From: Halocafeteria seosinensis
Taxonomy: Eukaryota > Sar > Bigyra > Bicosoecida
DNA: 10,050 nucleotides
Reading direction: 5' to 3'
Assembly (NCBI GenBank): GCA_001687465.1
Contig: LVLI01000543.1
Span: 1 to 10,050 of the forward strand
The notes beneath the pieces were generated by a model. It did not search any database, was not told where the DNA came from, and saw only the letters and a program-made list of their open reading frames with translations. A program made the position numbers and the translations under genes. Below, in pieces: positions 1 through 8,179 of this stretch (its first letter is position 1; each line of letters begins with the position of its first letter).

Positions 1-1269
1 CGTGTTAAGGTAGTCTCCATGCTCAGACACATGGGTTGTGTTACTGAAATCTCTAGTGGGCGATTCAGTGCCAAAGTCTACCAACCTATACTGTACCGTC
101 TAGCTTGGAAGAGGAGGAAGCTGGGCTATCTGTCACATATGTGTGTGTGGAAGCTAGCTGAAATAAAGCTTCAGCTTCCGTTCTTGTCACTGGATGGATC
201 AATTTCAGCGAAGTATGGACCTTTATTCTAACAAACCAGACTGATACACTCTGAATTGTGTGCCTCCTATCGGCCCAGGTTGAAGCATACAGTAGTCGCA
301 AACCTTGCATAAACGATGCCCTACAGAACGAAATTGTGATCCCATTTGGGTACGTATCAGCAGCAAACTGTTTTGTCTATCGCATTGATGGCCAGATCTT
401 ACCTAGTAGTGTCCACAGCGGAGCATACGCTCACCAGCGCCACCCATGCTCAAAGGCTCTGACACAGCGGAATACTCCGCTGCAAACTGGGACGAATTAG
501 AGACTGTGTGAGCCCCTCAGAAACCCGTAACAACGATTAATACTTACTTTGATGTCTTATCTTACCAAAACATGCCTTCTTGGTTGACTGTTATGCGGCA
601 ATGTTGAGCTCTAAAACTCGGGAGATCCGCAAAGTTACGCGTTCCTCAGGCAAAAAAGACGCACTTTTGGAAGGGCACAACAACGCACTTCCAGGGCGAA
701 TTTGGACCGGCAATTTTGCTTATTTACAGAGAAATGGCCGAAGAGCATAAAAAACGCACTGGACGGGTATGGAAATAAGTATTGAGCAAGTGCTAAGTGC
801 TTATAGTGACCAGTAAAGTTTCGCAATCGGGTGTGTTCGCCCACCCCGATTCTGTCGGCAAAGCGGGAAATTTAACTCTGGTGCTCTGAAAAGACGGCAT
901 TTGCAACAGCTTATTACTTAGCTTCTAAGAGGAATTAAGTCTCTATTCTTTTTGTTCTGGATAGAAAAGAGCTTAGTTAGTATACTGAAGCGACACTGGA
1001 GTCTTGAAATTGACTGGAAGCCTTCGATATTGACCACGTAAGGGCCATGAAACTTACGCAAACGAGCCGTTTTGAAGCCCGTACTTGGCTCAGTCGTCAC
1101 TCAAGAGGAAGAGGAGAAATAAGACGTACAATGATATAGTTGGAATCGCAATGATATTATCTATCGAATGGTGGTACCCGCACGTTGCCATACTAGTTGT
1201 GGAATGAGATCCATTTTTGGCGATCGCCATTTTTTACCCGGACCCGCACGGGTAAAGTGTCCGGAACCT
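1..1269. other. Unique left flank of the tandem array, no supported gene
   Basis: This stretch has no counterpart upstream of copies 2 and 3, so it lies outside the repeated unit. Open frames on both strands are short (at most about 80 codons), show no recognisable domain, and mostly overlap one another. A 56-codon plus-strand frame at 608-778 has a protein-like composition but no ATG at its start and no recognised relative, so it is not called as a gene. A few near-repeats of ACGCACT occur around 658, 683 and 753. I see no tRNA, rRNA or transposon ends. The stretch may be intergenic DNA, old element debris or part of an intron-rich gene. Confidence 0.6.
1218..1255. repeat. Palindrome and hairpin beside the array edge
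   Basis: Two inverted repeats sit just left of the point where array homology starts. A perfect 12-bp palindrome (TGGCGATCGCCA) spans 1218-1229 between T-runs. A 7-bp stem TTACCCG/CGGGTAA spans 1234-1240 and 1249-1255 with an 8-base loop. The stretch GCACGGGT at 1247-1254 also matches the bases that precede the GLUG segment in copies 2 and 3 (GCACGGGTGGGTCAC), so it may be a remnant of the junction event. The structures are seen directly. A role in the rearrangement is inferred. Confidence 0.6.
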
Positions 1270-2825
1270 CGGGTGGGTCACACTGGAGGTATTGTCAACA
1301 TCTCTGATTGCTGGTCGAGTGGAAGGTTAGCATCAGGCAACACGGGAGGAATTTGCGGTGTGCTTGCTGGCAGAGACGGAGGTCAGGTGTTTATCACCAA
1401 TTCCTATTCGATGGGCGATACCGTTGGTTTTGATGCCGGTGGAATTGTCGGGGGAGAAGCTGGCTTTGACAATGGATATGTGTATATTCAGGGGTGTTAT
1501 TCCAGTGGGAAGATCCAAGGAGTCGCCAGTGGTGGAATCGTCGGAGACGGTGCGGCGCAAGGGGATGGAGTTGTCAGAGTCATTCAATGCCACAGTACCG
1601 GAGACATTTCAGGACAAGGGGCAGGTGGTATATGTGGTTCATTTGAGCATAATGATGTAGACGGTAAATCATTTGGGAAAGGGTCCGTGTATATCTCGCA
1701 ATCATATTCTGAAGGCCAAATTGACGGAAGTGGGAGTGGGGGTATCATGGGAAAAACGCTGGTCGGGATGGTTTGGCAGAGATACGCGAATGCTACTCCA
1801 CAGGAGATATTTCTGGGTGGCACAGCGGTGGTATCACAGGAATTCGGGCAGGGTTTGATGATGGAATCGTTACTATCATAAACTGCTATAGTAGGGGGGA
1901 AATCCAAGGGAGCGGCAGACAAGGAGGCATATGTGGTGGTGGCGCACAAGGCAATGTAACGATCACCAACTCATACGCCGCGGGCGAGATTGGTAACCCC
2001 AATGCGGGAGGTATTATAGGGAGTATATCGTCTCTCGCAAACTCCATCAGTGTCAAATATTCAGTATATAATGGAGGTAGCGACAAGATGGTAGGGGATG
2101 GGGAGACAAACCTTGACTTAGAAGGCAATTCGCACAACTTGGAGAATATTACAGGTCAGCTGTACCATCTCCCCGAACCAAATGGTTGGCCCAATGCCGT
2201 ATGGGCTATAAATGGCACCGATGAGCTCCCTGTATTACGCTTTCAGCTCCCAACGCCAAGCCCCAGTGCGTCGTCTACGGCTTCAATCACCTCATCGCCC
2301 TCGTCGACGAGCACTCCCAGCGGGACAGCTTCCAGGACGATGACTGCCACTCCGTCAAGGACAACGAAGAGGACTGAGACTGCTACTTCGACAATGAGTC
2401 CGAGGAGCAATACGCCTAGGGCAAGCCGAACTCGAACGGCTTCAGCCACGGAGACATCGAGCAGCACTCATACTGGAAGTGCAAGTCCTACCACCTGTAC
2501 TTCTACTGCAACGGCTACTGGAACAGCGACTGTGACCCAAACATCGACTTCGACCGAAACGTCAAGTACGAGAACTGCCGTTTGGAAGTCGAGTGGAATT
2601 CCTCTTGAAGCAAGTTGGATGACTCCAACAGCGCCATCATCAGAGGCTCCTAGTAGGGAAATCAGTACGCGAGCTGCAATCACAGGAACCGAACGCCCTT
2701 CAACCGCTGTCTCATCAAGAAACGTTTCCGCGCACAACAACGAGGTATACCATGTGCAAACGACTCGAGACGGAAGGATGAAGTTGCCTGTCAAGAGAGT
2801 TTTGTGCGAAGCGTCACCGTCGTGA
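1270..2825 (+). pseudogene. GLUG-repeat surface protein copy 1, 5'-truncated and frameshifted
   Basis: This copy starts abruptly inside the GLUG repeat domain. The start codon, hydrophobic N-terminus and pre-repeat domain present in copies 2 and 3 are missing, and unrelated DNA lies to the left. An ATG at 1168 would put 34 unrelated codons in front, with no signal peptide. The frame is kept to about 1748, where a 1-nt deletion relative to copy 2 shifts it. The original frame then continues to the TGA at 2823-2825. Visible parts are GLUG-like repeats (cores such as GCYSSGKIQG and QCHSTGDISG followed by GGIxG), an end domain to about 2249, a Pro/Ser/Thr-rich stalk from 2250 to about 2720, and a basic tail. 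Two independent defects make a working product unlikely. A role as a silent sequence donor is possible but not shown. Confidence 0.85.
2250..2720 (+). other. Ser/Thr/Pro-rich stalk-coding low-complexity segment, copy 1
   Basis: After the repeat domain the encoded chain becomes dominated by Ser and Thr, with Pro and Ala, in patterns such as PTPSPSASS and TATATGTATVT. Low-complexity stretches of this kind commonly serve as extended, O-glycosylated stalks in extracellular proteins. That role is inferred here. Compared with copy 2 this copy lacks one codon near 2570 and carries several amino-acid changes. No membrane segment follows. Confidence 0.7.
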
Positions 2826-3247
2826 CAGAGAAACACCTTGCGCCACCAGACGTCCGCGTTTCTAAAGAACATTTGCGATGAGAAATCACCCTGAATGGAA
2901 CTGATGTGAGTAACGAGGGTAGATGGACTTACTTGGCGTCGTTCTTGAAGCTGCTACTGGTGCCATCAGATCCACACACAGCAGATTGTGTACGGAACAT
3001 ACAACTCGAGAACGGTCACTGCAAACGACACCTAGAGAGAATTCCGAAACTGGAAGGCGTGGCTAGAAGTTATTGGCAGATCCCCGCCCGTCGGCAAATG
3101 CTGACACTTGAGCTACTACAAAGCCTGCGGAGGATATCAAGGGGAGCCCCCGAAGACTGTGTATGTTGTCTCGGTTATTCAGTCATAGTCATATATTTCG
3201 CTTGGAACTTGCTTGCTCCAGCACGGATGGTAGATGTATTGGAGTCT

Positions 3248-3273
3248 CCCGAATCGGAGTCCCGATTCGGAGT
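3248..3273. repeat. 13-bp tandem duplication in spacer A
   Basis: CCCGAATCGGAGT (3248-3260) is followed directly by CCCGATTCGGAGT (3261-3273), which differs by one base. Spacer B has only one copy (7250-7262). This is therefore a recent local duplication in spacer A or a loss in spacer B. Each copy has internal dyad symmetry around GAATCGG or GATTCGG. Confidence 0.85.
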
Positions 3274-3570
3274 AGTGTTGTCGTGTTTATCGGAGTCAGG
3301 TTCGTCTGGAAGGTGGGCTGCCACCAAAGAAGGGTTTACTATCTATGTACTGGGTGATTCGCTCAGATGACTGAATTGAGTGGCTATGCACATGATGCTC
3401 GACCAATGAAGAGTGGCCGCACTGAGTCTTGAAATGCATCTCGAGTTATACTTCATCCAATATATATGGCGATGATCATCTTGCTTTGCGACAGACCAGT
3501 ACTGGAAATACGCGGAATGGCTTCGCGCGAGAGACTTGAATAGAACGGAACCAAAACCTCATTGTGCTGA

Positions 3571-3657
3571 CCGACAGACTGAGGGGAGAGTAGAAGACGT
3601 CATTTTCCCAGCATTCTTTTATTCTTATTTGCGCATCTGCCTTTATTTGCGTGGTTT
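3571..3657. repeat. 87-bp indel segment bounded by CCGA
   Basis: Spacer A carries 87 bp absent from spacer B. The segment begins with CCGA at 3571 and is followed by CCGA at 3658. Spacer B has a single CCGA (about 7558) joined directly to the common flank. The segment contains two TTATTTGCG motifs but no clear terminal inverted repeats. This is the footprint expected of a deletion in unit 2 by 4-bp microhomology, or of a short insertion with a 4-bp target duplication. The absence of terminal repeats favours deletion. Confidence 0.75.
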
Positions 3658-3908
3658 CCGAGAATTGCACCTACTGCTCTACTTCTTCCCCGGAAAAATA
3701 AACCCCCGATAAGAACATAATCAGATGCATGCTGTTTCAAAGTACTTCCACTATACTTCCTGCTTTCCTCCGTCAATCTGCATCGCATACCTGGTCGAGG
3801 CCCAGTTCTCAGTTCTTCCGAGCGGGGCCTGGTTGGCTAGTTGGTGATGGTTTACCAGTGGACGGGATTCCGGAGAGAGCCTTTCGAGAAAAAAAAAGAC
3901 AGACACAC

Positions 3909-3934
3909 ATATGGTATATATATATATACCATAT
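3909..3934. repeat. 26-bp perfect AT-rich palindrome
   Basis: The sequence reads ATATGG, then alternating TA, then CCATAT, and equals its own reverse complement over 26 bp. It could form a cruciform or hairpin and lies about 640 bp upstream of the copy 2 start codon. In unit 2 the same place (about 7826-7885) is expanded and rearranged, so the tract is unstable between copies. It lies between the genes and has no obvious function. Confidence 0.85.
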
Positions 3935-4226
3935 ACACCAGTGGGATTGTAATTGTGGATGAATTGAGAGAGCTAGGTAAGAGAGATACAGTGTGTTGTC
4001 GTCGGCAAGGCAAAGGGTGCTGAAGACGCGGTTTTCCACGTTTTTCTTGATACATTTTGGGGTGCTTTTTTGGATTGCAGATACACTGCCACAATAACAT
4101 TGGCAAGATCACAGGGAGACTGTGTCGTATCTCGCTCCTCGGTCTGTGGAAGAGGTATCAGGCCAGCATTCTGGGCCTGCGAACTCTGGACGCACACAGG
4201 AAACGTACTTCACCCACATACTCTAA

Positions 4227-4248
4227 GCATATATATATATATATATGC
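4227..4248. repeat. (AT)n palindrome GC-AT(9)-GC
   Basis: An (AT)9 run is bounded by GC on both sides, giving a 22-bp palindrome about 325 bp upstream of the copy 2 start codon. The unit 2 counterpart at 8180-8197 has (AT)7, so the copies differ by two dinucleotides, as expected from replication slippage. Confidence 0.85.
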
Positions 4249-4336
4249 AACGACTACTGTGTGGTAGTGTACTAAACCTGGACTGGCTCAACTAATCTGT
4301 GTGGACTAAATGCTTTCTTCTATGTGCTTGATGGAT

Positions 4337-4411
4337 CATTTTGTTGGAGTGCCACGGCTACGGTGGGACGGACGATTGCTACCTACGTACACAATGAATT
4401 AGGCGATGTCT
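4337..4411. promoter_or_regulatory. Invariant 75-bp block upstream of gene, candidate promoter or leader
   Basis: These 75 bases are identical to 8296-8370 in unit 2. The next roughly 160 bases, up to the ATG, carry about 20 differences in hand alignment. The block lies about 160-235 bp before the start codons of copies 2 and 3, where a core promoter or 5' leader would be expected. No clear TATA box is shared: the TATATC near 4431 in unit 1 is changed in unit 2. The identity is seen directly. The regulatory role is inferred, and a local conversion tract would look the same. Confidence 0.35.
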
Positions 4412-4572
4412 TCTCGCTCTAGAGCTGCAGTATATCTTCCAAAACATTCCTTTACGGTTTTGCTGCCGCTTTCCAGTCATGTCATTGACTGGCACTGAGG
4501 AGTGAAAGTGGAGGATTGCTCAAACGGAAAACAGAACTTCTGGAACTTGTGAGGAGCGCTCTCCTGACCATT

Positions 4573-6815
4573 ATGATGCATTTGAATGGCCTTCTGAACG
4601 TATGTGCTTGGGGATGTCTCTTACGAGCCATGCAAACTCAAAATTACCGATTCGTGAAGCATTCAACTATCTTGAGTGTCCTAGAGGTGCTCGCATTCCA
4701 CTGGGCTGTCGTTGCAGCCATCTGCTGTACATGCTTCGGAGTAGTAAAGACTGCTGACCTACGGGACAGCATTGTTGCTGGTGAGAGGCAACTTTGCCTG
4801 ACGTATCATCAACCCACGGAAATGTTTGAATTGACGTGTAATTTGGGTCCGGAGAACTTTGGAGATTTAAGCAATGCTGCTTATCTCACTCTCCGTGCCA
4901 ACGAAGTGTTCGAAGGGAATGGCCACTCTATAAACCTAAAGGGACTTGATAGTTTTGATGGCTTCTTTGCGATTGCGTCAGATGGAAATGACACAGTAGA
5001 CTCGTTTGAGAAGGCTCCCGTGATTCGCAATTTGCATATGAAGAATGGACAAACCAGTCTTGAAGGGGGATTCATTATTCGCAAGTTGCAGAAGTATTTT
5101 ATTGTCGATTCATGTAGCTCCTCTGGGACAACCGGGGGTGGTGGCATATGCGGATATTCATGCGGAGGAAACGGAGGGCAGATCAAAGTCGTAAATTGCT
5201 CTTCCGCAGGGGATGTACAGTAGTCTCCGACGGAGCTGGTGGGATTACAGGAGCACGGGTGGGTCACACTGGAGGTATTGTCAACATCTCTGATTGCTGG
5301 TCGAGTGGAAGGTTAGAATCAGGCAACACGGGAGGAATTTGCGGTGTGCTTGCTGGGAGAGACGGAGGTCAGGTGTTTATCACCAATTCCTATTCGATGG
5401 GCGATATCGTTGGTTCTGATGCCGGTGGAATTGTCGGTGGAGAAGCTGGCTTTGACAATGGATATGTGTATATTCAGGGGTGTTATTCCAGTGGGAAGAT
5501 CCAAGGATCTGCCAGTGGTGGAATTGTCGGAGACGACGCGGCTCAAGGGAGTGGTGTTGTCAGAGTCATTCAATGCCACAGTACCGGAGACATTTCGGGA
5601 ACCTTTGCAGGTGGTATATGTGGTTCATTTGAGCATAATGATGTAGACGGTAAATCATTTGGGAAAGGGTCCGTGTACATCACGCAATCATATTCTGAAG
5701 GCCAAATTGACGGAGTTTGGAGTGGAGGTATCATTGGGCGTTTTGCCGGTCGGAATGGTTCGGCAGAGATACGCGAATGCTACTCCACAGGAGATATTTC
5801 TGGAAACCTAAACGGTGGTATCACAGGAATTCGGGCAGGGTTTGATGATGGAGTCGTTACTATCATTAACTGCTATAGTAGGGGGGAAATCCAAGGGACC
5901 GGCAGACAAGGCGGCATATGTGGTGGTGGCGCACAAGGCACTGTGACGATCACCAACTCATATTCCTCGGGCGAGATTGGTAACCCCAATGCGGGAGGTA
6001 TTATAGGGAGTATATCTTCTCTCGCAAACTCCATCAGTGTCAAATATTCAGTATATAATGGAGGTAGCGACAAGATGGTAGGGGATGGGGATACCAACCT
6101 TGACTTAGAAGGCAATTCGCACAACTTGGAGGATATTACAGGTCAGCTGTACCATCTCCCCGAACCAAATGGTTGGCCCGATGCCGTATGGGCTATAAGT
6201 GGCACCGATGAGCTCCCTGTATTACGCTTTCAGCTGCCAACGCCAAGCCCCAGTGCGTCGTCTACGGCTTCAATCACCTCATCGCCCTCGTCGACCAGCA
6301 CTCCCAGCGGAACAGCTTCCAGGACGATGACTGCCACTCCGTCAAGGACAGCGACGAGGACTGAGACTGCTACTTCGACAATGAGTCCGAGGAGCACTAC
6401 GCCTATGGCAAGCCGAACTCGAACGGCTTCAGCCACGGAGACATCGAGCAGCACTCATACAGGAAGTGCAAGTCCTACCACCTGTACTTCTACTGCAACG
6501 GCTACTGGAACAGCGACTGTGACCCAAACATCGACTTCGACCGAAACGTCAACAAGTACGAGAACTGCCATTTGGAAGTCGAGTGGAACTCCTCCTGAAG
6601 CAAGTTCGATGACTCCAACAGCGCCATCATCAGAGGCTCCTAGTAGGGAAATCAGTCCCCGAGCTGCAATCACAGGAACCGAAAGCCCTTCAACCGCTGT
6701 CTCATCAAGAAACGTTTCCGCGCACAACAACGAGGTATACCATGTGCGAACGACTCGAGACGGAAGGATGAAGTTGCCTCTTAAGAGAGTTTTGTGCGAA
6801 GCGTCACCGTCGTGA
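4573..6815 (+). pseudogene. GLUG-repeat surface protein copy 2, one 5-bp frameshift
   Basis: This copy is full length but broken once. From ATG 4573 (a second ATG follows directly, with A at -3, and both are conserved in copy 3) the frame runs 216 codons to TAG at 5221-5223. Compared with copy 3, five extra bases (read as CAGTA) lie at about 5215-5219. After them the original frame continues without a stop to TGA at 6813-6815. Encoded order: hydrophobic segment at residues about 31-58; pre-repeat domain with the motifs APVIRN and GGFIIR; about ten GLUG-like repeats; an end domain; a Ser/Thr-rich stalk from 6237; and the basic tail ending CEASPS. Compared with copy 3, 24 codon differences before the repeats change the amino acid and 7 do not, which indicates little constraint. 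A sequencing error or programmed frameshift could rescue it, so pseudogene status is likely but not proven. Confidence 0.8.
6237..6715 (+). other. Ser/Thr/Pro-rich stalk-coding low-complexity segment, copy 2
   Basis: This is the counterpart of the copy 1 stalk segment, in the same frame as the upstream repeats. It is rich in Thr-x-Thr and Ser-Ser patterns, with one extra Ser/Thr codon near 6552 relative to copy 1. The chain ends about 30 codons later in a Lys/Arg-rich tail with no hydrophobic anchor. The mature protein would therefore be secreted, or be attached by its N-terminal hydrophobic segment. Confidence 0.7.
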
Positions 6816-7730
6816 CAGAGACACACCTCGCGCCACCAGACGTCCGCGTTTCTAAAGAACATTTGCGATGAGAAATCACCCTGAATGGAACTGATGTGAG
6901 TAACGAGGGTAGATGGACTTACTTGGCGTCGTGCTTGAAGCTGCTACTGGTGCCATCAGATCCACACACAGCAGATTGTGTACGGAACATACAACTCGAG
7001 ACCGGTCACTGCAAACGACGCCTAGAGAGAAATCCGAAACTGGAAGGCGTGGCTAGAAGTTATTGGCAGATCCCCGCCCGTCGGCAAATGCTGACACTTG
7101 AGCTACTACAAAGCCTGCGCAGGATATCAAGGGTATGTGGTTCGTTCACCGATGAGCCCCCGAAGACTACATGTATGTTGTCAGTCATAGTCATATATTT
7201 CGCTTGGAACTTGCTTGCTCCAGCACGGATGGTAGATGTATTGGAGTCTCCCGATTCGGAGTAGTTTTGTCGTGTTTATCAGAGTCAGGTTCGTCTGGAA
7301 GGTGGGCTACCACCAAAGAAGGGTTTACTATCTATGTACTGGGTGATTCGCTCAGATGACTGAATTGAGTGGCTATGCACATGATGCTCGACCAATGAAG
7401 AGTGGCTGCACTGCATCTTGAAATGCATCTTGAGTAATACTTCATCCAATATATATGGCGATGATCATCTTGCTTTGCGACAGAACAGTAGTGGAAATAC
7501 GCGGAATGGCTTCGCGTGAGAGACTTGAATAGGGTGGAACCAAAACCTCATTGTGTGACCGAGAATTGCACCTACTGTTCTACTTCTTCCCCGGAAAAAT
7601 AATACCCCGATGAGAACATAATCAGATGCATGCTGCTTCAAAGTACCTCCACTATACTTCCTGCTTTCCTCCGTCAATCTGCATCGCATACCTGCTCGAG
7701 ACCCTGTTCTCAGTTCTTCCAGGCGGGCCG

Positions 7731-7748
7731 GGTTGGTTGGTTGGTTGG
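7731..7748 (+). repeat. GGTT tetranucleotide run (18 bp)
   Basis: Four GGTT units plus a final GG form five GG doublets separated by TT, a pattern that could fold as a two-layer G-quadruplex. Spacer A has an interrupted version (GGTTGGCTAGTTGG) at 3831-3844, so the run grew or decayed after duplication. No function can be assigned. Confidence 0.75.
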
Positions 7749-7813
7749 CGATGCGCTCCCGCCGGTTTAACAGCGGACGGGATTCCGGAGAGAGCCTTTC
7801 GAGAAAAAAAAGG

Positions 7814-7885
7814 CACACACACACATATATGGTATATATATATATATACANATTTATACGGTATACCTATATATATTGTACCGTA
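7814..7885. repeat. Expanded CA/TA microsatellite with short inverted repeat
   Basis: A (CA)6 run (7814-7825) is followed by TATATGG and an alternating TA tract reaching an ambiguous base N at 7851. Then comes an inverted repeat TACGGTA (7857-7863) / TACCGTA (7879-7885) around an AT-rich loop. Spacer A has only a short CA run and the 26-bp palindrome here. The N suggests that sequencing or assembly had trouble with the tract, so its exact length is uncertain. Confidence 0.75.
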
Positions 7886-8179
7886 CGTCCAAATACACCA
7901 GTGGGATTGTAATTGCGGATGAATTGAGAGCTAGGTAAGAGAGATATGTTGTCGTAGGCAAGGCAAACGGTGCTGAAGACGCGGTTTTCCATCTTTTTCT
8001 TGATACATTTTGGGGTGCTCCTTTTGATTGCAGATACACTGCCACAATAACATTGGCAAGATCACAGGGAGATTGTGTCGTATCTCGCTCCTCGGTCTGT
8101 GGAAGAGGTATCAGGCCAGCATTCTGGGCCTGCGAACTCTGGACGCAAAAAGGAAACGCACTTCTCCCACATACTCTAA

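Larger units (their letters stand above)
2826..4572. other. Spacer A between gene copies 1 and 2
   Basis: These 1.75 kb separate the stop of copy 1 from the ATG of copy 2 and match spacer B (6816-8530). I find no convincing gene. The longest frame (2906-3370) opens with GTG, not ATG. In its first 230 bases all four base differences from spacer B change an amino acid, and the two frames end differently. Content in order: a 3' flank nearly identical between units (about 2826-3137), an indel-rich stretch with a 13-bp duplication (3248-3273), an 87-bp indel (3571-3657), an AATAAA at 3697 that is AATAAT in spacer B, an AT-rich palindrome (3909-3934), a near-invariant block (4081-4198), an (AT)n palindrome (4227-4248), and an invariant 75-bp block (4337-4411). 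The gene 5' region follows. Confidence 0.75.
1270..5255. repeat. Tandem unit 1 (about 3.99 kb)
   Basis: From 1270 the sequence matches 5256 onward at an offset of 3986. The offset becomes 3987 after a 1-nt indel near 1750, 3990 after a 3-nt indel in the Ser/Thr-rich part, and 3958 at the start codon of the next gene. Homology therefore covers gene body, stop codon and spacer continuously. Hand alignment gives about 2 percent difference in the 317 bp after 2820 and about 6 percent in the first 475 bp of the repeat domain. The unit comprises the 3' part of gene copy 1, its spacer, and the 5' part of gene copy 2. The continuous spacer homology points to segmental tandem duplication, not to retroposed copies. 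Confidence 0.93.

Noticed and set aside
608-778. A 56-codon plus-strand frame with protein-like composition in the left flank
   Set aside because: No ATG at its start, no recognised family, and a frame this short arises readily by chance. It could be a terminal exon, but nothing here supports that.
918-1100. Minus-strand frames at 918-1100 and 635-844 sharing a loose RLR-x-F-x-G-x-Y resemblance, possibly retroelement debris
   Set aside because: The match is only a few residues, with no reverse transcriptase, integrase or LTR signature nearby.
1218-1229. GGCGATCGCC as a cyanobacterial HIP1-type element, hinting at a bacterial source
   Set aside because: It is a single occurrence in 10 kb, and everything else in the window argues for a eukaryote.
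1168-1881. A 237-codon frame treated as an intact short chimeric gene
   Set aside because: Its first 34 codons are unrelated flank with no signal peptide, and its end results from the 1-nt deletion. It is best read as part of pseudogene copy 1.
2468-2872. Long minus-strand frames opposite the Ser/Thr stalk and repeat domain (also 6455-6862, 1584-1949)
   Set aside because: These are antisense shadows of the biased codon pattern in the plus-strand gene. They have no domains of their own and occur at the same place in each copy.
2906-3370. A 154-codon plus-strand frame, with a shorter relative at 6896-7264
   Set aside because: It opens with GTG in a eukaryotic context. The first four differences between the units in the aligned part all change amino acids, and the two versions end differently after indels. 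It looks like conserved spacer, not a gene.
3809-4039. Frames across the TA tracts that encode Tyr-Ile repeats
   Set aside because: The Tyr-Ile runs are only translated TA microsatellite, and tract lengths differ between the units.
4516-4572. An upstream TTG start that would extend copy 2 by 19 residues
   Set aside because: TTG is an unlikely eukaryotic start. An indel between the copies upstream shows that the frame is not conserved there. The conserved ATGATG at 4573 and 8531 is the better start.
4600-4717. A possible 118-nt intron (GTATGT to TTGCAG) in the 5' part of copy 2
   Set aside because: The acceptor is absent from copy 3. The length is not a multiple of three, so removal would shift the frame. 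Reading through keeps the frame open and supplies the hydrophobic segment.
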